Of a stretch of DNA of 64,000 nt, positions 44,659 to 53,275 are shown piece by piece (position 1 is the first letter of the stretch; each line of letters begins with the position of its first letter). The notes under the pieces are model-generated. The model was not told the origin of the DNA. It ran no database searches and saw only the letters and a program-made list of their open reading frames with translations. The DNA is taken from the NCBI RefSeq assembly GCF_001192835.1, contig NZ_DF968182.1:380349-444348 (forward strand), read 5' to 3'. Source of the stretch: Lentimicrobium saccharophilum (GTDB taxonomy: Bacteria; Bacteroidota; Bacteroidia; Bacteroidales; Lentimicrobiaceae). The position numbers were made by a program, and so were the translations under genes.

Positions 44659-45366
44659 ATGGCACTTATATTAAGCATTGAAACGGCGACCCCCGTCTGC
44701 AGCCTGGCATTGTCTGACGGCCCGGATGTGCTGGGCATCAGGGAAACCGCTGAAAAGAACTCGCATTCGCAGGTGGTTACGGTTTTCATCGATGAGTTGC
44801 TGAGAGAATGCGGATTACGGCCCGGTGACCTGGATGCCGTTGCGGTAAGCAGAGGTCCCGGATCATACACCGGACTCCGCATCGGGGTTTCAACCGCCAA
44901 AGGCTTGTGCTATGCCCTGGATAAACCGCTGATTGCCGTGGATACACTGGAAGCCATGGCCTATGGCATGGCCCGAATGGCTGATGAAAACACTGCATTG
45001 CCTTTGTTGTTTGCACCAATGATCGACGCCAGGCGGATGGAAGTGTACACGGCCCTTTTCGATGCACAAGGGAAAAAAGTCAGGGAGATACAGGCCGAAA
45101 TCATTGAAGCCGGAAGTTTTGCCGCTTTCCGCGAACAGCATGTCATCTGTCTTGCCGGTGATGGCGCCGGAAAGTGCCGGCAGGTGCTTCTGCACCCGAA
45201 TGTGCATTACCTTGAGCAATTCAGTGTTTCGGCGCGGTACGTGGCTCCGCTGGCATATGAGAAGTTCAGGAAGGGTTTGTTTGAAGATACCGCCTATTTT
45301 GAACCCTACTACCTGAAAGATTTTGTGGCCGGTGTGCCTAAGGTGAAAGGATTGAGGGAGGAGTAG
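44659..45366 (+). CDS. tsaB: tRNA threonylcarbamoyladenosine biosynthesis protein TsaB
   Basis: A 235-residue ASKHA-fold protein, the partner of TsaD in making the t6A modification at position 37 of ANN-decoding tRNAs. LSIETATPVCSLAL (residues 4-17), NSHSQVVTVFIDELL and VAVSRGPGSYTGLRIGVSTAKGLCYAL are the canonical TsaB motifs. It starts 15 bp after the membrane-fusion protein gene, so the two are likely co-transcribed; the pairing is a genomic habit in some Bacteroidota. Confidence 0.94.
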   Translation: MALILSIETATPVCSLALSDGPDVLGIRETAEKNSHSQVVTVFIDELLRECGLRPGDLDAVAVSRGPGSYTGLRIGVSTAKGLCYALDKPLIAVDTLEAMAYGMARMADENTALPLLFAPMIDARRMEVYTALFDAQGKKVREIQAEIIEAGSFAAFREQHVICLAGDGAGKCRQVLLHPNVHYLEQFSVSARYVAPLAYEKFRKGLFEDTAYFEPYYLKDFVAGVPKVKGLREE

Positions 45367-45450
45367 ATATTACAATGATGATTCTATCGACGTAGTCACA
45401 GACTATGCCGGACATTTGAATGATATAATCACAGATAAGTCTTCCGGTGA

Positions 45451-45491
45451 CAAAACAAAAACTCCTGCCTTTCGGACAGGAGTTGTTTTTT
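45451..45491. terminator. Bidirectional terminator between tsaB and rpmA
   Basis: AACTCCTG (45460-45467) and CAGGAGTT (45477-45484) pair around a 9-nt loop, with T-runs on both strands (GTTTTTTCC plus; TTTTGTTTTG minus). Confidence 0.7.
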
Positions 45492-45517
45492 CCGGTATGT
45501 TAAATCTGGTTTACAGA

Positions 45518-45784
45518 TTATTCTGCATCCTTGATGGGGAGAACGGAAACGTAGGATTTGTCGTTTTTCCTGCGGCGGAATTCAACGACACCATCTACGA
45601 GGGCAAACAGGGTGTGGTCCTTGCCCATGCCTACATTCAGGCCGGGATTGTGAACCGTGCCACGCTGGCGGATAATGATGTTACCGGCCTGTGCAGCCTG
45701 TCCACCATAAATCTTAACGCCGAGGCGTTTGCTGTGTGATTCCCTACCGTTCTGCGAACTACCGGCACCTTTTTTATGAGCCAT
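45518..45784 (-). CDS. rpmA: 50S ribosomal protein bL27
   Basis: An 88-residue protein beginning [24 protein letters not shown], the invariant bL27 start that reaches the peptidyl-transferase centre. There is no N-terminal extension needing cleavage, unlike Firmicutes. It is the second gene of the rplU-rpmA operon, 46 bp after rplU. Confidence 0.97.
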   Translation of the reverse strand: MAHKKGAGSSQNGRESHSKRLGVKIYGGQAAQAGNIIIRQRGTVHNPGLNVGMGKDHTLFALVDGVVEFRRRKNDKSYVSVLPIKDAE

Positions 45785-45830
45785 ATCTTTTCGTTTTTAG
45801 CGGTTATACAATGGTTTTGATACAGCCTTC

Positions 45831-46142
45831 TCAGGCGGTGATGGCATCGATCTGCAGCCTGGTAAGGTACTGCCTGTGACCGTTTGACTTCTGATAACCT
45901 TTTCTCCTCTTCTTTTTGAAGACGATTACCTTGTCGCCACGTAAATGCGAAAGGATTTTAGCCGTAACGACAGCGCCGGTAACCGTCGGCTGTCCGATGG
46001 TAACAGCTCCGTCGTTGTCGACCAACATTACGTTGTTCAGTTCAACGGTCGAGCCTTCTTCACCCTCAAGACGATGCACGAAGATCACCTGGTCTTTTAC
46101 CACTTTGTGTTGCTGGCCGGCGATTTCTACGATTGCGTACAT
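45831..46142 (-). CDS. rplU: 50S ribosomal protein bL21
   Basis: A 103-residue ribosomal protein: [18 protein letters not shown] at the start and [18 protein letters not shown] near the end are the bL21 signatures. Transcribed with rpmA from a promoter at 46188-46216. Confidence 0.97.
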   Translation of the reverse strand: MYAIVEIAGQQHKVVKDQVIFVHRLEGEEGSTVELNNVMLVDNDGAVTIGQPTVTGAVVTAKILSHLRGDKVIVFKKKRRKGYQKSNGHRQYLTRLQIDAITA

Positions 46143-46187
46143 TGTGAATTGTTTAATAGGTTAAGGTTCCCCTGATTATCGGGGGTG

Positions 46188-46216
46188 CAAAAATAGGAAT
46201 AATTTTCTAATTCCAA
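46188..46216 (-). promoter_or_regulatory. Predicted promoter of rplU-rpmA
   Basis: TATTTTTG (46188-46195 minus) and TTG (46214-46216 minus) are 18 bp apart. The start codon is about 46 bp downstream; the short leader contains a small CCCC/GGGG hairpin that could be a ribosomal-protein control site. Confidence 0.6.
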
Positions 46217-46221
46217 ACGAT

Positions 46222-47157
46222 TTAATCCGAAAATTTTACAACTCCTGCAATAAACCGTACAATCCGGTTATTGGTCAGGCTGCTGGTATTTACCAGCAGC
46301 ACTCCCGAGATCACAAGCATTACCCATAATAGGAACCCCGGACGGAATTTTTCACCGTCAGCTATGCCCCAAATCAGCGCAATGACGGGAATAAAATAGG
46401 TGACCGACGAGGCAAACACCGCGCTGCTCATCTGAATCAGCCTGTTGAACAGCATCAGGGCCAGACCGGTCCCGGCAATGGCCAGTATGGCAATATAACC
46501 GAGTCCTTTCCAGGATTCAGGGTTACTTTCAATTCCTGAAGCAAAAGGGGTGAATCCGAACAGATAGATTGCCGCCATGGGGCCGACGGTAAAAAAAGAT
46601 AAAGCCGTGATGGCTACAGGATCAACTCCCTGAAGATAAGCCTTCACTATATTTACATTGACTGCATAACAGATGGCGGCAATGATAATCAGGATGGCAA
46701 AACCCATATTGACAGTGAAATTGCCTGAGCCGCTAACACTTACCAGCCCGATGGCCCCTGCCAGTCCGATGATTACCCCTGTCACGTTGAACCATTTAGG
46801 CCTGTTTTTAAAGAAAACAATGCTTACAATTAAAGTGAAAAGCGGTGTAAGCGAGTTGAGGATACCTGCCAGCGAACTGTCAATCCCCCGCTGGGCTGCA
46901 GCGAACAGAAAAGCAGGAATCAGGCTGCCGACCATTCCTACTGCAATTAGAACCTTCCATTGGTCCAGCGGGATGCCTCTGAGCTTTTTTGCTGCAAATG
47001 GCAGCAGGAACAGCCATGTGATAACCACCCTCAGTGCACCGACTTCACCAGGGCTGAAACTTTCGAGTCCACGCTTGATCAGAATAAAGGAACTTCCCCA
47101 GACAAGGGCAAGTATTATTAGTATTAACCAGGGAAGCCAGGGCTTTCTTTCGGGCAT
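46222..47157 (-). CDS. EamA/DMT-family permease
   Basis: A 311-residue protein with ten predicted membrane segments in two EamA repeats. The first repeat opens with LIILALVWGSSFILIKRGLESFSPGEVGALRVVI, and the second begins about residue 150 (GFAILIIIAAICYAVNVNIVKAYL). DMT permeases export or exchange metabolites such as amino acids; substrate cannot be assigned. A -7 box (TAATTTTG) lies at 47238-47245. It ends 6 bp before the rplU promoter -33. Confidence 0.85.
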   Translation of the reverse strand: MPERKPWLPWLILIILALVWGSSFILIKRGLESFSPGEVGALRVVITWLFLLPFAAKKLRGIPLDQWKVLIAVGMVGSLIPAFLFAAAQRGIDSSLAGILNSLTPLFTLIVSIVFFKNRPKWFNVTGVIIGLAGAIGLVSVSGSGNFTVNMGFAILIIIAAICYAVNVNIVKAYLQGVDPVAITALSFFTVGPMAAIYLFGFTPFASGIESNPESWKGLGYIAILAIAGTGLALMLFNRLIQMSSAVFASSVTYFIPVIALIWGIADGEKFRPGFLLWVMLVISGVLLVNTSSLTNNRIVRFIAGVVKFSD

Positions 47158-47237
47158 AAATATTAGTCAATGATTGCAGGTTGTATTGAATCTTTTCTTC
47201 AGGATGCAGTATTAACTGTGTTGAGAGCAGAAAGTTG

Positions 47238-47245
47238 CAAAATTA
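47238..47245 (-). promoter_or_regulatory. Predicted -7 box of the EamA permease
   Basis: TAATTTTG on the minus strand, an exact TAnnTTTG, 81 bp before the start codon. Confidence 0.3.
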
Positions 47246-47504
47246 GCTGTTTGTGATGAAGTAATTGTTCATCCGTCGCAAATTAGATCTGTGAATTTAT
47301 AAGTTTGTAGTATCCATTAAATCAGGAGAATATATGTTAAAATAACAGGCAGTTCATTAGCCCGGGGAAATGAACATGATAAAATCCGGGGTTTCATGAA
47401 CCAATTTCCTTTCTGGCATGATAGTTTAAAGATTTCCTGCTCACAGGGGTTGAATGTTTTTGCAGGCATATTGCAGGCAGAAAGAAGAACAAACCAAAGT
47501 TTGT

Positions 47505-47512
47505 TAAATTTG
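47505..47512 (+). promoter_or_regulatory. Predicted -7 box of the DUF6984-like gene
   Basis: TAAATTTG, an exact TAnnTTTG, 86 bp before the ATG at 47598. No TTG at -33. Confidence 0.3.
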
Positions 47513-47597
47513 CTTTCCGGCCGCTTACATTGCCGGGGCTTGTTAAGGTGTGGGTTATCTGATTTTGGCGGGAAGAGTTCAATACAAAACGGGGAAT

Positions 47598-47942
47598 ATG
47601 TATAAAACCAGGAAAATAAGGGAGGAAGAGAAGGCTTTCATCCTCTTTCTGCTCGCTGAGTGCGGTGTTAATGAACAAACCTATCCCGTTGCCGGAGAAG
47701 TTTATGAGTATGAAGGCGGGATTATGGGCAGCATTAACTTGGCCGGCAGCGATCCTGATCAGTATGCCGGCGACCTTATACAGGTGGAATATACCGATTC
47801 GGATCAGGTTGAAGTAATTATCACCCTTACCCGTGATAAAAACAACCGTTTACTGGATCTTGACTTCTGGAAAGCAAACTTTTCAAAACTGATCCGTTAT
47901 CCTACGCCCGGACAGGTGACCATTCTGAGGAAATTTCAGTAA
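47598..47942 (+). CDS. DUF6984-like small protein
   Basis: A 114-residue protein from the ATG at 47598; an in-frame start at 47550 adds 16 unlikely residues. The start MYKTRKIREEEKAFILFLLAE is the opening typical of the DUF6984 family (RxI..EE..LI..LL), followed by beta strands (GIMGSINLAGSD, VEVIITLTRDKNNRLLDLDFW). No function is known for this family. It lies 69 bp before the aldehyde dehydrogenase gene. Confidence 0.7.
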   Translation: MYKTRKIREEEKAFILFLLAECGVNEQTYPVAGEVYEYEGGIMGSINLAGSDPDQYAGDLIQVEYTDSDQVEVIITLTRDKNNRLLDLDFWKANFSKLIRYPTPGQVTILRKFQ

Positions 47943-48011
47943 AGCGGAAGCATTTTTTCCTGTCATTTGTCCGGTGACCTTGAATCTAACTTAAAGAATC
48001 AATACCTGATT

Positions 48012-49424
48012 ATGGAAATATTTTCAGCAGGCCGGTTTATTAAGACCGGCAAAGAGCTCAGGGTAATGAATCCTTATAACGGCAGCCTGGTAAACACTAC
48101 ATACCTTGCCGGTGAAAAGGAGCTTGAAGATGCAATTACGGCTGCCCGGTCAGCACTGCTGCCCATGCGTGAACTGCCTTCATGGAAACGTTATGAAGTG
48201 CTGATGCACATCCGCAACCGGCTGACTGAGCAACGTGAAAAATTTGCACGCATGATCTGCGCTGAATCCGGCAAACCCCTGCGTTATGCCCTGGGCGAAA
48301 CGGATCGTTCCATACAGACTTTTACCGTCGCCGCCGAAGAGGCAAAGCGGTTGCCGGGCGAATATCTCAGTCTGGACTGGACAAAACCGGGAGAATGTAA
48401 AGAGGGCATTGTCAGGTATTTTCCGGTTGGGATTATCGCTGGTATTGCGCCTTTCAATTTCCCCTTAAACCTGGCCGTGCATAAGCTGGCGCCTGCCATT
48501 GCCGCGGGTTGTCCGATCATACTTAAGCCATCTTCAACCACGCCGCTCAGCACCCTGATGCTGGCGGAGATCATTCATGAAACCGGCCTTCCTGAAGGCG
48601 CCGTTTCCATTCTTCCGATGGACCGCAGCACAGGAAACAGGCTGGTCACAGATCCGCGGATTGCATTGCTGTCATTTACCGGTTCACCCGAAGTGGGCTG
48701 GAAGATGAAAGCAGAAGCAGGAAAGAAAAAAGTGGTACTTGAATTGGGCGGCAATGCCGGTGTGATTGTCGGTAAAAGTGCCGATCTGTCGCTGGCCCTG
48801 AATAAATGCCTGAGCGGTGCGTTTTCATACTCAGGACAGGTTTGTATCCACACGCAGCGCATTTTTGTACAAAAGGAACTGGTTTACGAATTCAGTTATC
48901 GTTTTGCCACAATGGTAAATCAGATCAGGTCGGGCGATCCTGCCCTGCCGGAGACCGAGTTCAGCAGTATGATTGACGAGGGCAATGCCATACGGGTGGA
49001 ACAGTGGGTAAACGAAGCGCTGACCGGGGGCGCCCGCCTTGTCTGCGGAGGCCGGAGGCAGGGAAACTGGTTTGCCCCCACAGTTTTAACCGGCACGCAT
49101 GATGATATGCGGGTATGCAGCCAGGAAGTGTTCGGCCCGGTGGTTACCCTTGAACCTTTCGATAGCTTTTCCGAAGCTGCAGCGCGCATCAACAATACCC
49201 GCTTCGGCCTGCAGGCCGGCGTTTTCACCAACGATCTCAGCGAAATGGATGAAGCCTTTGCAAACCTTGAAGTCGGCGGAGTCATCATCAACGACGTGCC
49301 GACTTTCCGCGTTGATCACATGCCTTACGGCGGAATTAAGGATTCAGGGCTGGGCCGTGAAGGGGTGAAATATGCAATGATGGATATGCTGGAGCCAAGA
49401 ATATTGGTGAAGGGGAGGAGATAA
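48012..49424 (+). CDS. NAD(P)-dependent aldehyde dehydrogenase
   Basis: About 470 residues from the ATG at 48012, oxidising an aldehyde to the acid. Catalytic residues are E in LELGGNAGVIV and the Cys in SGQVCIHTQRIFV; the nucleotide-binding FTGSPEVGWKMKAEA precedes. PFNFPLNLAVHKLAPAIAAGCPIILKPSS is the classic ALDH Rossmann segment. Similar to ALDH family 21-type enzymes; substrate unknown. An in-frame TTG at 47967 is less likely than this ATG. Confidence 0.93.
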   Translation: MEIFSAGRFIKTGKELRVMNPYNGSLVNTTYLAGEKELEDAITAARSALLPMRELPSWKRYEVLMHIRNRLTEQREKFARMICAESGKPLRYALGETDRSIQTFTVAAEEAKRLPGEYLSLDWTKPGECKEGIVRYFPVGIIAGIAPFNFPLNLAVHKLAPAIAAGCPIILKPSSTTPLSTLMLAEIIHETGLPEGAVSILPMDRSTGNRLVTDPRIALLSFTGSPEVGWKMKAEAGKKKVVLELGGNAGVIVGKSADLSLALNKCLSGAFSYSGQVCIHTQRIFVQKELVYEFSYRFATMVNQIRSGDPALPETEFSSMIDEGNAIRVEQWVNEALTGGARLVCGGRRQGNWFAPTVLTGTHDDMRVCSQEVFGPVVTLEPFDSFSEAAARINNTRFGLQAGVFTNDLSEMDEAFANLEVGGVIINDVPTFRVDHMPYGGIKDSGLGREGVKYAMMDMLEPRILVKGRR

Positions 49425-49592
49425 GTATCAGATACGCGGAATCATACCTTCAGTAATTTAAAAGACAAATATGAAATGGACTGAACAGTACCTTCCATAT
49501 CCGTAAAGTATTCTGAATAAATTTCTTCCTGTCCTGAAAAATCACCGGCGCATTGGCAGAGGAATCCACAACAGGCCAATGGCCATAAACTA

Positions 49593-51551
49593 CTATTTTA
49601 TCACCACTTTGATTACTTCAGCTTTTTCGCTGGTTGTTAGTTTAAGCATATAAACGCCGGGTGAAAGCAAAGGGTTCCAGGTAAATGTATGAACGCCCGG
49701 ATTCATGTTTGCACCCAGAAGGGTTTCCTTTTTCCTGCCGTTCAGGTCGAAAACATCAATGGATGTATATGATGCAGATCCCAGGGTGAAAGATAGCCTT
49801 GTTTCATTGTCAACCGGGTTTGGCGAAACCGAGAGAAGTGATTTGTCAGACTTCAGGCGGCCGGTATTTACCCCGGTCCTGACCTTTGCTTCAACGGGAA
49901 TGACCAGTTCATTCAGAAAATAGTCCCTGATAATGATTGATGAAAAATAATTGTCATCAGCCATACCGTTAGGATTTATTGTTATTGTGATGGTTTCGGG
50001 CTGGCTTCCGTGAAGTATTCCTTCAGTGGTATTAACTGAGAGCCAGGGAGTATTTTCCGGGGTTGAGACCGTAAAGGAATTTGTTTCACTTCCTGTTGCA
50101 GTGAGCTGTATATCAAGATTTGTAATGGTTTCCGGAGCGGTTAACAGTGAGATCATTGCCGGGTCGGTGGATATAGCAGGTGGATTTTGAACCATCTGCA
50201 GTGCATTAAGCAGGTTAAGCCGCCCTCCGCTCACAGTGCTGCCCACAAGAGAGGGTATGGTATCAACTGAAGCAATCAGGTATCTTTTGAATTTTGAGGA
50301 AATCAGTACAGGGTCATTTTTGTATTGCAGCAGGGTGGCCTCACCGGCAGCAGCATACATCAGTGCGATGGCTCCGGAAACATGGGGTGACGACATGGAT
50401 GTGCCTGATTTGTAACCATACTGATCTCCCGTCCGGGTTGAGTATATGTTGGTGCCCGGGGCTGCCAGGTCGATGCTGTTGGCCCCCCATGCGGCCTGTG
50501 AGTTCAGGACATCGGTATTGGTGCTGTTGGTCACTGCTACAATGGACTCGTTGGTCATGGCTGTTGGAATATCGCCGTTGATGTCAACATCCCAGCCGCG
50601 GTTGGCGGTAGAGGCCACATTCAGAATGCCGGCAGAACCCAGGGAGTCATAAATCGCCCCCCAGAGCGGATAATTGGTCGGATTGCCGCCATCGATGCCA
50701 AAGGAGGAATTGGTGACTACCACAAAAGCACCTGCAGCGCCGTTTGTTTCATCATATATCTTCCGCATGGTGAATATGTAATCATAGGATGCAACGGCAA
50801 CCGCTTCATTTGATCCGGAACCTGAAACGGGCATCAGATAGGTATTGAATGCCACCCCGGTTACCCCGAGACTGTTGTTCCCTTTTGCGGCCGATATTCC
50901 GGCAACATGTGTTCCATGGTCGCTTTGCGACACGTTGCCATTGCTGCCATAGGCATTCCAGCCGTTATAATCGTCAATATAACCATTCCCGTCATCATCA
51001 ATGCCATTGTAAGGGATTTCAAGCCTGTTTTTCCACAAATGCAGATCACTGTGGCCAAGATCAACACCGCCATCAACCATAGCGATAACAATGGTATCCC
51101 CTTCAACAGTCAACCCACTGGTGGTAATATCCCAGGCATAGCTGGCCCTGATATCGGCCCCGGGGGTTCCGCTCATCTGACCGGTATTTTTCAATGCCCA
51201 CAGGGCCGAAAATGATGGATCGTTGGGAATCAGTTCACGTTCGGTAAGTTTATGGTTGAATTGCGCAAGGTTTACCGACGGATGCCGGCGGATATCGTCA
51301 AGCAGCTTACTGGCATCAACAACTGTCTCGTTAAAACCAAGCAGCCAGATATTCATTCTGCGTGAAACCTGTTTCTCGATGGTTAATCCGGCCGGGCTGA
51401 AAGTGTTCATTAATCCGGAGAGCAGTTGCTGATCGCTCCCCTGCTTCAGCTGTATCAGGAGTTGTCCGGGTTCGCGTTCTGCTTCAGCGGTCTGAGCATT
51501 AATGTGGTATGCAATGGTTGCAAAAATCAAAATGGAATAGAGAAATTTCAT
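49593..51551 (-). CDS. Secreted S8 (subtilisin) peptidase with T9SS type A sorting domain
   Basis: A 652-residue protease. Signal peptide (1-19), prodomain (about 28-100, QLLIQLKQGSDQQLLSGLM), catalytic domain (about 115-450) with D160 (AMVDGGVD), H212 (DHGTHVAG), Asn317 (oxyanion) and S385 in the canonical SGTSMSSPHVSG. A short beta-domain follows (about 460-560), then the sorting domain (LLSVSPNPVDNETRLS to EVIKVVIK). Unlike the S8 protein at 18425, all catalytic motifs are canonical, so it should be active. Neighbour of a T9SS cargo series on the minus strand. Confidence 0.95.
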   Translation of the reverse strand: MKFLYSILIFATIAYHINAQTAEAEREPGQLLIQLKQGSDQQLLSGLMNTFSPAGLTIEKQVSRRMNIWLLGFNETVVDASKLLDDIRRHPSVNLAQFNHKLTERELIPNDPSFSALWALKNTGQMSGTPGADIRASYAWDITTSGLTVEGDTIVIAMVDGGVDLGHSDLHLWKNRLEIPYNGIDDDGNGYIDDYNGWNAYGSNGNVSQSDHGTHVAGISAAKGNNSLGVTGVAFNTYLMPVSGSGSNEAVAVASYDYIFTMRKIYDETNGAAGAFVVVTNSSFGIDGGNPTNYPLWGAIYDSLGSAGILNVASTANRGWDVDINGDIPTAMTNESIVAVTNSTNTDVLNSQAAWGANSIDLAAPGTNIYSTRTGDQYGYKSGTSMSSPHVSGAIALMYAAAGEATLLQYKNDPVLISSKFKRYLIASVDTIPSLVGSTVSGGRLNLLNALQMVQNPPAISTDPAMISLLTAPETITNLDIQLTATGSETNSFTVSTPENTPWLSVNTTEGILHGSQPETITITINPNGMADDNYFSSIIIRDYFLNELVIPVEAKVRTGVNTGRLKSDKSLLSVSPNPVDNETRLSFTLGSASYTSIDVFDLNGRKKETLLGANMNPGVHTFTWNPLLSPGVYMLKLTTSEKAEVIKVVIK

Positions 51552-51723
51552 GGGCGGTTAATCTGCTGGATTTATTCATTAACAAGTTACCGTCTGCAAT
51601 GTTTTAAGTTCTGTGGGCTGGCTTCAGACGCAGGCTGATACCTGGATGATCCGTTGATTTTCTGTCGTGCGCTTTCATTGCTTTAATGATCAGACTTTCC
51701 CGCTCCGGGGAATGTACGGATAT

Positions 51724-53217
51724 TTATTTTTTCCCGTACTTATCCTCATACATCCAGGCAGCATCCCTGCTGATCTGTTCATCTTCACTGATGCCGTTTT
51801 CCCTTGCTTTCCGCTTGATTTCCTCCATCCAGTCAGGGGTTCCGCGTATTCCCATTTCAAGGAGCCGGATCAGGTCGCGTTTGTCTGAATACTTTTCCGG
51901 AGCGCTGAGATGGTCTTCATAAAAAAGATAGTTTGCCTCTTTTGTAATCCTTTTCTCCAGGCTTATATTCAATGCAAGGCTTTCTTCATACATCCGTTTA
52001 AAACCATCCCCGTAAGTTCTGATCTGGTTACTGAAGACCTCTACGGGATCGCGGTAACCGGGATAAAACAGGTCGTAAAGCTGTTCATCAAAATTCCAGG
52101 CAAAGGCATGGTGAAATCTTTCGGTAATCATAATCAGGATGAAATCGCGCTGCATAATCTCATCCCTGAAATTCCGGTCAGCAGCCACCCCATCCTGCAC
52201 ATAATCACACCGGGTAATATTTTTGTTGTAGTACCAGAAATCGCAATTGCTGAAGACGTTGGGTGTAATCTGGTCATTCAGCCAGTTGAAGTAAAAACTG
52301 TCTCCGATAATCAGGGCATTGGGTTTGGTTTCGCTGCCGGTACCGGCAAATTCCAGCACGGGATAGACCAGTCCGGGCTGTGGAATCCTGAACAGGAGGT
52401 TCATTGCCAGGCCGATATCATAATCAGGGTGGCGTATGGTGTCCAGCTCAACAGTTTCCCGGATAATAAGTTCAGGGACCGGTTTTCCGCTGATTTTTCG
52501 CAGGTATTTCAATGTTGTATCAGCGGCCAGCGCTGCACCGTAATAACTCCAGTGAGTACCGCATTTCGGAAATAACGGATTGGCTGTTTTTTCTTTGATG
52601 TCGATGAAATACCTGTTAAGATCCAGAACGTTAACCCCGGATGCTTCAAGTTGGGTAAGCAGCATGCTGTAGTTTGATGTTTTCTCAGGCAGATTTCTGT
52701 ATTTTCGGGGCCAAAGGTCGGTATGAAAACTTCCTTTCCCCGGCTCAAAGATTACAACCAGGGTTTTACCCAGCCTGGCAAGGGTATCCTGAACGGCCCT
52801 GAGCTGCCGCGCTTTTTTTATCCACACACTGTCGCCAACATAATAGAGGCCGGTTACTTCCCTAAGGTAATCTTCTTCGAAAAGTTCGTTATTTCGGCCT
52901 ATGATCACTCCTTCGGCATTGGCCTGACGGAAAAACAGGAAATCCGCCTGGTTATTAAGTCTTACAAGATCGTTTCTGAAGCCGATATGATGTTCAAGGC
53001 GTGCATTAAACGTTTCCTGAAAAGAGCCGTTCAGCCAGCCGGCCCGGGAAAAATCATTGAATGACGGTTTTCCGGCATCCATAAAGGCGCCTGAAAGCGG
53101 TTTTTCGGGAAACAGCCCGAATCTTGCCTGAATTGCCGGTGCTGCAATAAGCAGCATCAACAAGAAAAACATGAAACTTTTAAGGCTGTTGCCGTCAGAT
53201 CTTTTGGTTTTACTCAT
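51724..53217 (-). CDS. AlgX/AlgJ-like SGNH-fold acetyltransferase-related protein
   Basis: About 497 residues from the ATG at 53217. One N-terminal membrane anchor (about 15-32). The domain then has AlgX/AlgJ features: HIGFRNDLVRLNNQADFLFF, GRNNELFEEDYL, KTLVVIFEPGKGSF, PKCGTHWSYYGAALAADTTL (Thr-His-Trp-Ser catalytic pair) and ALIIGDSFYFNWL (Gly-Asp-Ser nucleophile). These proteins usually add acetyl groups to exopolysaccharide together with an MBOAT (AlgI) partner; none is present in this window. A -7 box (TAAATTTG, 53236-53243) favours the ATG start over an in-frame TTG at 53238. Confidence 0.82.
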   Translation of the reverse strand: MSKTKRSDGNSLKSFMFFLLMLLIAAPAIQARFGLFPEKPLSGAFMDAGKPSFNDFSRAGWLNGSFQETFNARLEHHIGFRNDLVRLNNQADFLFFRQANAEGVIIGRNNELFEEDYLREVTGLYYVGDSVWIKKARQLRAVQDTLARLGKTLVVIFEPGKGSFHTDLWPRKYRNLPEKTSNYSMLLTQLEASGVNVLDLNRYFIDIKEKTANPLFPKCGTHWSYYGAALAADTTLKYLRKISGKPVPELIIRETVELDTIRHPDYDIGLAMNLLFRIPQPGLVYPVLEFAGTGSETKPNALIIGDSFYFNWLNDQITPNVFSNCDFWYYNKNITRCDYVQDGVAADRNFRDEIMQRDFILIMITERFHHAFAWNFDEQLYDLFYPGYRDPVEVFSNQIRTYGDGFKRMYEESLALNISLEKRITKEANYLFYEDHLSAPEKYSDKRDLIRLLEMGIRGTPDWMEEIKRKARENGISEDEQISRDAAWMYEDKYGKK

Positions 53218-53235
53218 CTGATGAATAATATCAGG

Positions 53236-53243
53236 CAAATTTA
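53236..53243 (-). promoter_or_regulatory. Predicted -7 box of the AlgX-like gene
   Basis: TAAATTTG (minus) matches TAnnTTTG exactly, 18 bp before the ATG at 53217. TTG lies 17 bp further upstream at 53261-53263, slightly short spacing. Confidence 0.4.
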
Positions 53244-53275
53244 ATGGTTTCTCCGGTTGTCAATCCTGAAATCAT

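Larger units (their letters stand above)
47158..47597. other. Intergenic region between EamA and DUF6984-like genes
   Basis: 440 bp between divergent genes. It holds TAATTTTG (47238-47245 minus) for EamA and TAAATTTG (47505-47512 plus) for the DUF6984-like gene. Open frames in between lack any protein character. Confidence 0.5.

Noticed and set aside
47394-47678. 94-codon minus-strand frame before the DUF6984-like gene
   Set aside because: It runs antisense into the start of the gene at 47598 and has no domain.
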